Shown here piece by piece: positions 5,754 through 11,831 of a stretch of 22,692 nucleotides of DNA; within the stretch, counting starts at the first letter, position 1, and each line of letters begins with the position of its first letter. Both the position numbers and the translations under genes were made by a program. This stretch comes from a virus. The notes beneath the pieces were generated by a model. The model was not told the DNA's origin and searched no databases. It saw only the letters and a program-made list of their open reading frames with translations. The stretch spans positions 1 to 22,692 of IMG/VR virus record IMGVR_UViG_3300025767_000135, one strand, 5' to 3'.

Positions 5754-5841
5754 GGACAGGTGGCTGAGTGGCCGAAAGCAGCGGATTACTAATCCGCCGA
5801 ACCGAGAGGTTCCGTGGGTTCGAATCCCACCCTGTCTGCCA
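5754..5841 (+). tRNA. tRNA-Ser (anticodon ACT)
   Basis: A class II tRNA of 88 nt. The acceptor GGACAGG pairs perfectly with CCTGTCT. The D arm has TGGCTGAGTGG, typical of Ser. The anticodon arm GCGGA-TTACTAA-TCCGC gives ACT (5788-5790). The variable arm is ACCGAGAGGTTC, discriminator G, CCA at 5839-5841. Shape and D arm say Ser. The anticodon ACT reads AGU directly and AGC only if A34 is edited; the normal bacterial tRNA for these codons is GCT. The A at position 34 is unusual. Confidence 0.9.
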
Positions 5842-6048
5842 AGAGCCATGCAAGAGTTACTACTTGCTAGTATGGGTTACAAGGTCCCATATGAATGAAG
5901 TGAGGTTGTTCTCATACAAAAAAATGTCGATACAAAGTATTGTCGCACAGCGGAGTGTGTTAGTGTTGATGACCGGACTACAACAAGTTACTAGTTGGTG
6001 GGCTGATGGTATAAAGATGCGTCCGTACAAATTTACGGTAATAATCAT
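5842..6048 (+). other. 207-base gene-free stretch with a chain of short hairpins (possible ncRNA)
   Basis: No frame here has a credible start and ribosome site. Instead there is a row of local inverted repeats: GCAAG/CTTGC, then TATGGG/CCCATA, GTGAG/CTCAT, CGATAC/GTATTG with a 3-base loop, CACA/TGTG, TGTTG/CAACA, and CCGTA/TACGG ending near 6043. It follows the Ser tRNA directly and would be transcribed with it. No T-arm or CCA pattern is present, so these are not ordinary tRNAs. It may be a structured RNA or a remnant of decayed tRNA genes. With this many short stems, chance cannot be excluded without folding and comparison. Confidence 0.35.
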
Positions 6049-6234
6049 ATGACTGAATATAATTTATCTGAACTTATTGCGAGTGCCTGGTGTGATAAAA
6101 CAACTTGGGCTGATATTAAATCTCAGTATGATTTAACCGAAGATGCCGTTATGAAAATAATGAAACATAATCTTAAAAAACGTAGTTATGTTGTATGGCG
6201 AGAACGTGTTCGCAGGCATAAAAAACAAAATTAA
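6049..6234 (+). CDS. DUF2805 (TIGR03643-type) small protein
   Basis: A 61-residue protein. The sequence LIASAWCDKTTWADIKSQYDL, then TEDAVMKIMKHNL and SYVVWRERVRRHKKQ, matches the pattern I know for DUF2805/TIGR03643: AWEDRTPFEAIE..FGL.E..V..LMR..LK..SF..WR.RV.GR. It is a small, basic, probably helix-turn-helix-like protein of unknown function, found in marine and other bacteria; the basic tail suggests nucleic acid binding. No clear Shine-Dalgarno precedes the ATG, and the leader is the hairpin-rich stretch, which might affect its translation. The next early promoter starts 3 bases after the stop. Confidence 0.7.
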   Translation: MTEYNLSELIASAWCDKTTWADIKSQYDLTEDAVMKIMKHNLKKRSYVVWRERVRRHKKQN

Positions 6235-6237
6235 TAC

Positions 6238-6266
6238 TTGACATATCTTCGAATCACTGCTATAAC
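6238..6266 (+). promoter_or_regulatory. Sigma70-type early promoter 4
   Basis: TTGACA at 6238-6243, 17 bases, TATAAC at 6261-6266, extended -10 (TGC), spacer with TTCGAATCACT. It begins 3 bases after the upstream stop, in the context AAATTAATACTTGACA, which is repeated exactly at promoter 5. Confidence 0.82.
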
Positions 6267-6295
6267 AGTAAATGTGATTAAAGGGAGATATGCAC

Positions 6296-6574
6296 ATGAT
6301 GTTTTTTTATAGCGACACTGAAAAACGCACATTCAATTCAGCATTCTATGCAGAAGACTACGATGCCAATCATATGATTTGTAAGCATCTAGAAAACTAT
6401 TTTTTCCTGAAATTTATATTATTGAAAAGTGACGATAGAGTTGAAAAACATCATGCCTCTAAAGAGTTAGACATATGTGAGCGTAAGATGAACTTTTGGA
6501 AACGTCAGTCTAATTTCTGTTCAAAACAGTATGAGAAAGATATCGAAGCATATCGTAAATTATATACAAATTAA
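6296..6574 (+). CDS. Hypothetical 92-residue protein
   Basis: Three in-frame ATGs lie at 6290, 6296 and 6299. GGGAG at 6283-6287 is only 2 bases from the first and 8 from the second, so 6296 is preferred. The product (MMFFYSDTEKRTF...) has a long charged helical centre (LLKSDDRVEKHHASKELDICERKM in part) with Lys, Glu and several aromatic residues, and looks like a coiled-coil or helical bundle protein. No family is recognised. It is framed by two near-identical early promoters, one before the start and one 3 bases after the stop, so it is a self-contained promoter-gene cassette. Confidence 0.65.
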   Translation: MMFFYSDTEKRTFNSAFYAEDYDANHMICKHLENYFFLKFILLKSDDRVEKHHASKELDICERKMNFWKRQSNFCSKQYEKDIEAYRKLYTN

Positions 6575-6577
6575 TAC

Positions 6578-6606
6578 TTGACAATCCATTCGAATCACTA
6601 TATAAA
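6578..6606 (+). promoter_or_regulatory. Sigma70-type early promoter 5
   Basis: TTGACA at 6578-6583, 17 bases, TATAAA at 6601-6606. The spacer again contains TTCGAATCACT. It lies 22 bases before the ATG of the HAD phosphatase gene. Confidence 0.82.
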
Positions 6607-6628
6607 GTAATAGTAATAAGAAGAAAGT

Positions 6629-7222
6629 ATGAATATGACAAACGAAAAAATTATCTTTACAGACTGTGATGGTGTTATGCTTAACTGGGAGGGCATGTTC
6701 TCCGAGTGGATGGTTCAAAAAGGATACACTAAGAAGGTAGATGCAATCTATGATATCAGTATTGCATACGGAATCGAAAAGGTTGACGGTAAACGTTTAG
6801 TAAAAGAATTTAACGAGAGTGCCTGGATGGGTTTCTTGCCAGCGTTCCGGGATGCACGGAGTGGTGTTGCTCGATTGGTTGAAGCAGGTTTCCAGTTTGT
6901 TGTTATCACTTCTCTTTCACTTGATGAAAAGGCACGGTTACTTCGTATCTCTAATTTGAAAAATGTATTTGGTATGGATGTTTGTAAAGAAGTTATTTGC
7001 CTTGATACAGGCGCTGACAAGGATGAAGCCCTCGCTGAGTTTACTGCAAAGTATCCAACTGCTGAATATTGGCTAGAAGATAAAACTGAAAATGCTGAAG
7101 TTGGCTTAAAATTTGGTTTGAAAAGTATGTTGATTTCACACGGACACAATAAAGATTGTAATAATGAAGAGATCATTAAATGTTCTGACTGGAGTGAAAT
7201 TGCAGACATTATTATCGGTTAA
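6629..7222 (+). CDS. HAD-superfamily phosphatase, 5'-nucleotidase-like
   Basis: A 197-residue cytoplasmic protein with all HAD motifs: motif I DCDGV (D12 nucleophile, D14 acid/base), motif II VITS (T94/S95), motif III lysine in GADKDEAL (K131), and motif IV LEDKTENAE (E150, D151). A helical cap of about 60 residues sits between motifs I and II. HAD enzymes remove phosphate through an aspartyl-phosphate. The motif spacing and small cap resemble the 5'(3')-deoxyribonucleotidase group, so a role in phage nucleotide metabolism is likely but not shown. The ATG at 6629 has a purine run AAGAAGAAAG just upstream; 6635 is an alternative. It is driven by early promoter 5. Confidence 0.75.
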   Translation: MNMTNEKIIFTDCDGVMLNWEGMFSEWMVQKGYTKKVDAIYDISIAYGIEKVDGKRLVKEFNESAWMGFLPAFRDARSGVARLVEAGFQFVVITSLSLDEKARLLRISNLKNVFGMDVCKEVICLDTGADKDEALAEFTAKYPTAEYWLEDKTENAEVGLKFGLKSMLISHGHNKDCNNEEIIKCSDWSEIADIIIG

Positions 7223-7242
7223 AACTAAAAGGATATAATATC

Positions 7243-8667
7243 ATGACTAATTCTATAAAATTACTCCTTGTATCATCTGTTATGGTATTAACTGGTTGTA
7301 CTACTAGTGTTAACAGTTCTACATCCGATGTGCCTGATGCTATTGCTGGCATTCATATCAAAAACAATGTGGATTATAATGTCTTTCCAAATACCAATCC
7401 AGGTAGAATAAAAACACGATATTGGTGGACACCATCTTATGTATATCAAGATTTTAATAATGATGGTATTCTTGATGTGTTGTATAATGGGTCTATGAAT
7501 CCTACCAATTTAAATAAGACTGGTGACGGTGTTGGTGGACTATGCAGTGGCGACCGTTGTGAAGGTGAAGGGTTTGGACCAAGTGTACTATTTGGATCCA
7601 GAGATGGCAAATTTAAAGACCGTTCGATGCTTTTTGTAGACAATCGCAGTAAGCCAGGCCAACAGATAGTATCCAAAGAACTTGTTGCCGACTTTAATAA
7701 CGATGGTATATTAGACTACTGGGTTGCTGATACTGGCATGGGAACATATCACGGACACAGAGATAGTTATTTCCTAAGTAATTCAGATGGTAAATGGTAT
7801 GAAAGTTCGGCAACACATCTAAGCAAACCAAACTATGCAGTATATAATCACGGCGGTTCATTTGGTGATATCGATAATGATGGTGATTTAGATGTAGTTA
7901 TGACACAGCAGGATAAGAATGGAGGAGCAAGATTATCTTGTTGGATGAATAATGGCAAAGGGTTTATGACAGTTAAAGGGTGTGGAAATGTACATGCATA
8001 TGTCATTGAACTTGGCGATATGGATGGCGATGGCGATTTAGATATTGTCCATTCAGGTCATGAATTTGGTTACTCAACTCCAACTGGAATTATGTATAAT
8101 AATGGATATGGTAAGTTCGGAAGAACCAATCGTTTACCACAAGACGGCACAAAAAAATGGGGAACAGTTCCCGAAGTTTCAATGTGGGATTTAGACTCTG
8201 ACGGCGACTTGGATATTGTTTTGTCGAGAGCGGGACACTTATATGTAGGTGTTGCTGTAGATATTTTAGAAAATAAAGGCAATGGCAAGTTCAAATCCAA
8301 TCTAATTAAAATTATCAATGCGCCCAAGACATTTAAACCGGTACACGAAGGAAACGAATGGAACTATCACTTTAATCGAATTCGTTTTAACGATGTAGAT
8401 GGTGACGGAGATAAGGATATTACATTTACATCGAATGGTTCTCAAACTGGTAGGTTTAGACACAAAGTTAATGGGGCTATGATCCAAAATAACGGGAATA
8501 TGAATTTTAAATATTTACCGCAAAGTGATCAACAAAATCCAATTACATATATGCCTTCATCAAAATTTGTATTTTATGGAAAAGATAAAAATGCTAAAGT
8601 ATATAGTGGCAGAGAAGTTAAGGTACTTACTTTGGAAGAACTACGAAAAAAATTAAAAAAGAAATAA
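7243..8667 (+). CDS. Predicted lipoprotein with VCBS/FG-GAP beta-propeller repeats
   Basis: A 474-residue protein. The start MTNSIKLLLVSSVMVLTGC is a lipoprotein signal peptide with lipobox LTGC (C19 lipidated), predicting export and anchoring to a membrane. Six Ca-binding motifs of the type DxDxDGxxD occur at residues 70-78, 150-158, 209-217 (DIDNDGDLD), 259-267 (DMDGDGDLD), 316-324 (DLDSDGDLD) and 384-392 (DVDGDGDKD). These are typical of VCBS/FG-GAP blades in integrin-alpha-like propellers, which bind proteins or glycans. Four cysteines (101, 106, 233, 247) could form disulfides. The C-terminus is basic. A good Shine-Dalgarno (AAAAGGA) precedes the ATG. A lipoprotein of this kind is unusual in a lytic phage. 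It could change the surface of the infected cell (for example superinfection exclusion) or be a host gene carried along; both are inference. Confidence 0.75.
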   Translation: MTNSIKLLLVSSVMVLTGCTTSVNSSTSDVPDAIAGIHIKNNVDYNVFPNTNPGRIKTRYWWTPSYVYQDFNNDGILDVLYNGSMNPTNLNKTGDGVGGLCSGDRCEGEGFGPSVLFGSRDGKFKDRSMLFVDNRSKPGQQIVSKELVADFNNDGILDYWVADTGMGTYHGHRDSYFLSNSDGKWYESSATHLSKPNYAVYNHGGSFGDIDNDGDLDVVMTQQDKNGGARLSCWMNNGKGFMTVKGCGNVHAYVIELGDMDGDGDLDIVHSGHEFGYSTPTGIMYNNGYGKFGRTNRLPQDGTKKWGTVPEVSMWDLDSDGDLDIVLSRAGHLYVGVAVDILENKGNGKFKSNLIKIINAPKTFKPVHEGNEWNYHFNRIRFNDVDGDGDKDITFTSNGSQTGRFRHKVNGAMIQNNGNMNFKYLPQSDQQNPITYMPSSKFVFYGKDKNAKVYSGREVKVLTLEELRKKLKKK

Positions 8668-8673
8668 AAAAGT

Positions 8674-8700
8674 AAGAAAGGGAGCATTACTCCCTTTCTT
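8674..8700. terminator. Bidirectional intrinsic terminator between convergent genes
   Basis: A perfect 11-bp stem AAGAAAGGGAG/CTCCCTTTCTT with a CATTA loop. It is followed by TTTATT on the plus strand and by CTTACTTTTTT on the minus strand. It sits 6 bases after the lipoprotein stop and 1 base before the phoH stop, so it can end transcription from both sides. Confidence 0.88.
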
Positions 8701-8701
8701 T

Positions 8702-9460
8702 TTATTCGTCCTCTCCGTATATTTTAAGAACTTCTACAACTGCTGGATGTCTTTCTACATCCATCATATCAAAACGTGAAATAGCAATATGATTCATATT
8801 TGCGATTTCATATCTTCTGGTAAGTTCCATAAAGTCTGAAAGACCGTTTTCTGAAAAACCTCTGTCATGTTGTTTCAAGTCACCAGTAACAATCATTTTA
8901 GTATTGTTACCAATTCTAGTTAATAGCATTTTCATTTGTGACTTTGTAGCGTTCTGCATTTCATCTGCAATGATCCAAGCGTCCTCAAACGTTCGGCCAC
9001 GCATGTATGCAAGTGGTGCGATTTCTATGATGTTTTCTGCCAACATCGATTCAATTTCAGCCACCGAAAAATGCTTTTCGAATATATCAAATATAGGTCT
9101 TGTCCATGGCGCCATTTTTTCATTTAGGTCACCTGGTAAGAACCCGTGTTGTTCGTCCACTGAAACTGCCGGACGAGTAATAACAATTTTTTTCACCTCT
9201 CTTTCCATGAAAGCTTTAACGCCCATAAGAGTACATAAAAGTGTTTTACCAGTACCAGCAGGACCAATTGCGAAACATATATTATTTTCTGGATCTGCTA
9301 ATTGATACAAGTAATCTTCTTGTGCAATATTACGGGGCAGTATTGTTGGGATTGTTTTTTTTCTTAATTGTATAATACCGCTACGTTGACCATCAGGATG
9401 ATAAGGTTCACGGTTATTTGTTTTAGATTGTTTATTGTCAACACGTTTTTTTCGTGCCAT
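8702..9460 (-). CDS. phoH: PhoH-like ATPase
   Basis: A 252-residue protein read on the minus strand, the only clear minus-strand gene in the window. The PhoH core is plain: Walker A GPAGTGKT (residues 66-73), ITRPAVS at 94-100, EQHGFLPGDLNEK (103-115) and Walker B WIIADEMQN (162-170), followed by the sensor-like VTGDLKQ (191-197). PhoH proteins are RecA-fold ATPases linked to phosphate starvation in bacteria, and PhoH is a common auxiliary gene of marine phages; its biochemical role is unsettled, with RNA binding or unwinding proposed. AAGGAGG lies 7 bases before the ATG, the best ribosome site in the window. A 7-bp hairpin lies in its leader (9494-9512). It converges with the lipoprotein gene at a shared terminator. 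Confidence 0.92.
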   Translation of the reverse strand: MARKKRVDNKQSKTNNREPYHPDGQRSGIIQLRKKTIPTILPRNIAQEDYLYQLADPENNICFAIGPAGTGKTLLCTLMGVKAFMEREVKKIVITRPAVSVDEQHGFLPGDLNEKMAPWTRPIFDIFEKHFSVAEIESMLAENIIEIAPLAYMRGRTFEDAWIIADEMQNATKSQMKMLLTRIGNNTKMIVTGDLKQHDRGFSENGLSDFMELTRRYEIANMNHIAISRFDMMDVERHPAVVEVLKIYGEDE

Positions 9461-9493
9461 ATTATAGCCTCCTTAGGAAGGGTTTTTTCAGAG

Positions 9494-9512
9494 TGAGACA
9501 CTTCTTGTCTCA
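9494..9512 (-). other. Perfect 7-bp hairpin in the phoH leader
   Basis: TGAGACA-CTTCT-TGTCTCA, 34 bases upstream of the phoH start. No T-run follows on either strand, so it is not a normal terminator. It may be a leader hairpin or an operator-like palindrome. Confidence 0.4.
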
Positions 9513-9580
9513 ATATTACTTATCAATAATTTTTTTGAATAGTGTATTACTATTACATATTGACAAAAAAGTTTTTATGT

Positions 9581-9588
9581 GATAAATA
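9581..9588 (+). promoter_or_regulatory. T4-type late promoter-like box
   Basis: GATAAATA, 7 of 8 bases of the T4 late consensus TATAAATA, 24 bases before the ATG at 9613. A TTGACA at 9560-9565 lies 17 bases before TAAATA (9583-9588), so the site could also work with host sigma70. It opens the plus-strand run of lysis, chaperone and structural genes. The same GATAAATA octamer recurs twice at 15139-15161. Confidence 0.55.
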
Positions 9589-9612
9589 CATTTAACAAAT
9601 GGAGTTTTACCA

Positions 9613-10125
9613 ATGTCTGAACTAAAACACGATGATATATTAGATAACCTACGTGATGTTAATAAAAACAACACACTATTAGATATTCTTATGGAATTTG
9701 AAAAAATCCTAGAAGATACCGGTATGTATGCTTATAAAAACTGGGATACAGGCGAAATCGTTGAAGGACCAAATCTTTCACGCTATTGGCTACATATTAA
9801 ATTAATGTACCCATATATGGGCATGCCTGACCCTAAGGCCGGATTGCGTTTAGAAAAAATTGGTTGTGAAGTTAAATTTAATAAAAGTGTATTGAAAACT
9901 TCTATTGTTCCTAAATCACCGAATGATCTTGATAGTGACGGACTACCAAAATTAAATAGTGATAAAATCTGGACAGTTGATATATGGATGCCTAGAAAAT
10001 ATATTGATGAATATACGGATGAGCAAATTAAAGTAGGTTCAGAAGAAATTGATGTGTCAGATTTAAATGATGCATATACTTCTGGATTAGATGATAATAC
10101 AAATATCAATAGCCAGGAGATTTAA
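9613..10125 (+). CDS. Conserved T4-like phage hypothetical protein
   Basis: A 170-residue protein with TGGAG 8 bases before the ATG. Its first half, NKNNTLLDILMEFEKILEDT, then YAYKNWDTGEIVEGP, with RYWLHIKLMYPYMGMPDP, matches a pattern I recall from conserved hypothetical proteins in marine T4-like myoviruses, where it lies near structural genes. A Trp-containing strand KIWTVDIWMPRKYID follows. The last 35 residues are acidic and probably disordered. There is no membrane segment or known catalytic motif. It is first in the late plus-strand block, 2 bases from the next gene. A virion or assembly role is inferred from position only. Confidence 0.72.
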   Translation: MSELKHDDILDNLRDVNKNNTLLDILMEFEKILEDTGMYAYKNWDTGEIVEGPNLSRYWLHIKLMYPYMGMPDPKAGLRLEKIGCEVKFNKSVLKTSIVPKSPNDLDSDGLPKLNSDKIWTVDIWMPRKYIDEYTDEQIKVGSEEIDVSDLNDAYTSGLDDNTNINSQEI

Positions 10126-10127
10126 AT

Positions 10128-10541
10128 ATGAAATTTACACAAATAAATGAAGGCGTAAAACATAATGATTTGAAATCTCTAGTAACGAAAAAAGTTACTG
10201 TAGCAGATTTTGAACCTAAGGTTGGCACAGTTGATGATGTAACAGTTCTTGCATTTTATGTCACTGATGAAAGACCTGCTGATGATCTTGCACGTTTTAT
10301 AGAGCGCGGAATAATTGAAATTCTTGATACTGAGGTTTCACCGACTGCTGATGAAGATGGAATGTATTTGGTATTTGTTGAAATTAAAAACGAAGACTTA
10401 ATGAGAAACGTATTGTTGATATTAGATGATGTAACACGTTTAGTAGATATTTCAGAATGGACTATTGAGTTCTATAATGGCCCATCAATTGTTATTTCAT
10501 CAGATGATATTGATAAATGGTTAAAAAAGACAAAAAAATAA
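10128..10541 (+). CDS. Conserved phage hypothetical protein
   Basis: A 137-residue protein with AGGAG 9 bases before the ATG, starting 2 bases after the previous stop. The core DDLARFIERGIIEILDTEVSP, then GMYLVFVEIKN and ISEWTIEFYNG, looks like an alternating alpha/beta domain. I recall related proteins next to the preceding gene in other marine T4-like phages, which suggests a conserved pair. It has no membrane segment, signal or active-site motif. The C-terminus is lysine-rich (KWLKKTKK). Function unknown. Confidence 0.72.
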   Translation: MKFTQINEGVKHNDLKSLVTKKVTVADFEPKVGTVDDVTVLAFYVTDERPADDLARFIERGIIEILDTEVSPTADEDGMYLVFVEIKNEDLMRNVLLILDDVTRLVDISEWTIEFYNGPSIVISSDDIDKWLKKTKK

Positions 10542-10544
10542 CAA

Positions 10545-10611
10545 ATGATTAGTTTTCGATGTAGAAAATATAACTAAAGGAATAGGAATAGTAACTGCAA
10601 CATTAGCAATG
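10545..10611 (+). other. Apparent +1 frameshift at the 5' end of the next gene
   Basis: The next gene has no ATG, GTG or TTG in frame between the upstream stop (10546-10548) and 10609, yet the frame is open from 10549 and codes a sensible N-terminus. An ATG at 10545 starts ATG ATT AGT TTT CGA and stops at 10575. Slipping from TTT (10554-10556) to TTC (10555-10557) joins it to GAT GTA GAA AAT, giving MISFDVENITKGIGIVTATL. Loss of one T from the TTTT run would have the same effect. Confidence 0.55.
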
Positions 10612-11022
10612 CTAGGCGGCGGTTATACCTTTTTGGATAAAATATCTTCGAAACAAATACTCGAATGGGCACCAGAACATTTCTCAGTATCTGATGGCGA
10701 TGCATATGGTACTTTCGACGTAATAGTGGCGAGAGAAAAGTTCAGGGATGATTGTTCAGTTGAAGGATTCAGACTTGAAGTTAAAGATAGTAAGTATCAT
10801 GTTCACACTGCAATTCCGAGTATTACTAAATTTAGTGGGCCGGCTAGTGATAAAATAGATAAATTTGGTTTCAGTTTTACAATAAGTGAAAACCATAGCC
10901 ATCAGATTGCTGAAGGCAACGCAATACTTTTAGCTCACATTGATTATATGTGCCCAGAAGGTCCAACAGTTGTAAATTACCCAGATACCGAAAATTTGAT
11001 TTTCAATATAACAAACGAGTAA
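10609..11022 (+). CDS. Conserved phage protein with N-terminal membrane anchor, start uncertain
   Basis: From the ATG at 10609 the product is 137 residues, but the real N-terminus probably lies at 10545, reached by a +1 shift, giving about 158 residues. The longer form puts GIGIVTATLAMLGGGYTFLDK near the start as a complete membrane helix; the ATG at 10609 would cut this helix in half and has no ribosome site. The rest (ILEWAPEHFSVSDGDAYGTF, FDVIVAREKF) looks like a beta-rich domain outside the membrane. I recall the WAPEHF...DG.A pattern from conserved T4-like marine phage proteins of unknown role. Four Cys are spread thinly, if any pair. It lies just upstream of the spanin-like pair, so a lysis or envelope role is possible. 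Confidence 0.65.
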   Translation: MLGGGYTFLDKISSKQILEWAPEHFSVSDGDAYGTFDVIVAREKFRDDCSVEGFRLEVKDSKYHVHTAIPSITKFSGPASDKIDKFGFSFTISENHSHQIAEGNAILLAHIDYMCPEGPTVVNYPDTENLIFNITNE

Positions 11023-11026
11023 TAAA

Positions 11027-11491
11027 ATGTTCAGTATAAAAAAATATCTAATTATTGCAGCGGCCGTCGCAGCGGCTGGGTTTGCATTATGGCAATACTA
11101 CACTTATACACAAAATCAAATACGAATATATGCAGAAAATGCTGCCAAGTCTGAAATGGCCCAAAAAGCAACTCAGGCTGCATTAGATAAAACGCAAGCG
11201 GATTTAAAGCGTATTAAAATAGAATTTGATAAAGCAAACACAAAATTTAAAGCAGCCGATAATCGTGTTCGTAACTTAGAAAATAAATTAGCAAAACACG
11301 AATTAGATTTTCTAGCAGCTAGAAGACCAAAAGATGTTCAAAAAATCATTGACAAAGCTAGTGATAATATGTTAAGATGTTTAGAGATAGTAGGTGGGTC
11401 GCCACTAACAGAGGATGAAATTAATGCTACAAAACCTTCACAAATCAATAATGAATGTTCTGATATTGCTAACCCTAACTATAAGCCTTAG
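11027..11491 (+). CDS. Spanin-like inner-membrane subunit (i-spanin candidate)
   Basis: A 154-residue protein with a short basic start (MFSIKK), one membrane helix (residues 7-25, LIIAAAVAAAGFALWQYY in part), then a long coiled coil with Lys, Ala and Glu (about 35-100) and a short tail with two Cys (118, 143). This is the layout of Rz-type i-spanins, which sit in the inner membrane and reach across the periplasm to join an outer-membrane lipoprotein for the final lysis step. The overlapping lipoprotein gene that follows is the expected partner. No spanin family signature exists at sequence level, so the call rests on layout and context. The ribosome site is weak. Confidence 0.6.
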   Translation: MFSIKKYLIIAAAVAAAGFALWQYYTYTQNQIRIYAENAAKSEMAQKATQAALDKTQADLKRIKIEFDKANTKFKAADNRVRNLENKLAKHELDFLAARRPKDVQKIIDKASDNMLRCLEIVGGSPLTEDEINATKPSQINNECSDIANPNYKP

Positions 11492-11831
11492 TGCTTGCAG
11501 TAGAACACCAAGAGAACTAGAATATAGTTCACAGCCAATTGATAGACCAGAGTTAATCCTACCAGAATCTGAAGCCCTTACTCTTTCAAAAATTGATTGG
11601 GTAATTATCACGCCAGACAATGCCGCAGAAGAATTCGCTAAAATAAAAGCAAGTGGAAAACCTGTTGTCGTGTATGCACTGACTAATGTTGGATACGAAG
11701 CACTTGCATTAGATATGTCAAAAATTCTTAAAAAACTAAGTGAACAAAAAGCAATCATAGTTGCATATGAAGACTACTATTCAAATGGCGATGAAACTAG
11801 TATTGACAATATTTTACCTGATTCACAATGA
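11424..11831 (+). CDS. Lipoprotein overlapping the i-spanin candidate (o-spanin candidate)
   Basis: Candidate ATGs are 11415, 11424 and 11451. AGAGG at 11410-11414 is 9 bases before 11424, and that start keeps the positive n-region MLQNLHKSIM ahead of the hydrophobic core; 11451 would lack any positive charge. The lipobox is LSAC with C25, so the mature protein is lipid-anchored with about 110 periplasmic residues. It overlaps the upstream gene by 68 bases in another frame, as Rz1 genes overlap Rz. At this length it is larger than typical Rz1, and it has a folded-looking part (KIDWVIITPDNAAEEFAKI, then PVVVYALTNVGYEALALDM). It could instead be an unrelated phage lipoprotein. It overlaps the J-domain gene by 4 bases. 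Confidence 0.58.
   Translation: MLQNLHKSIMNVLILLTLTISLSACSRTPRELEYSSQPIDRPELILPESEALTLSKIDWVIITPDNAAEEFAKIKASGKPVVVYALTNVGYEALALDMSKILKKLSEQKAIIVAYEDYYSNGDETSIDNILPDSQ

Noticed and set aside
5987-6015. Possible promoter for the DUF2805 gene (TATAAA at 6010-6015).
   Set aside because: The -35 position reads GTTACT, a poor match, unlike the five strong promoters nearby.
5768-6052. A 94-residue plus-strand frame.
   Set aside because: It begins inside the Ser tRNA, has no ribosome site and its product looks random in composition.
8904-9305. A 133-residue plus-strand frame opposite phoH.
   Set aside because: It is the shadow of phoH, whose motifs are unmistakable on the minus strand.
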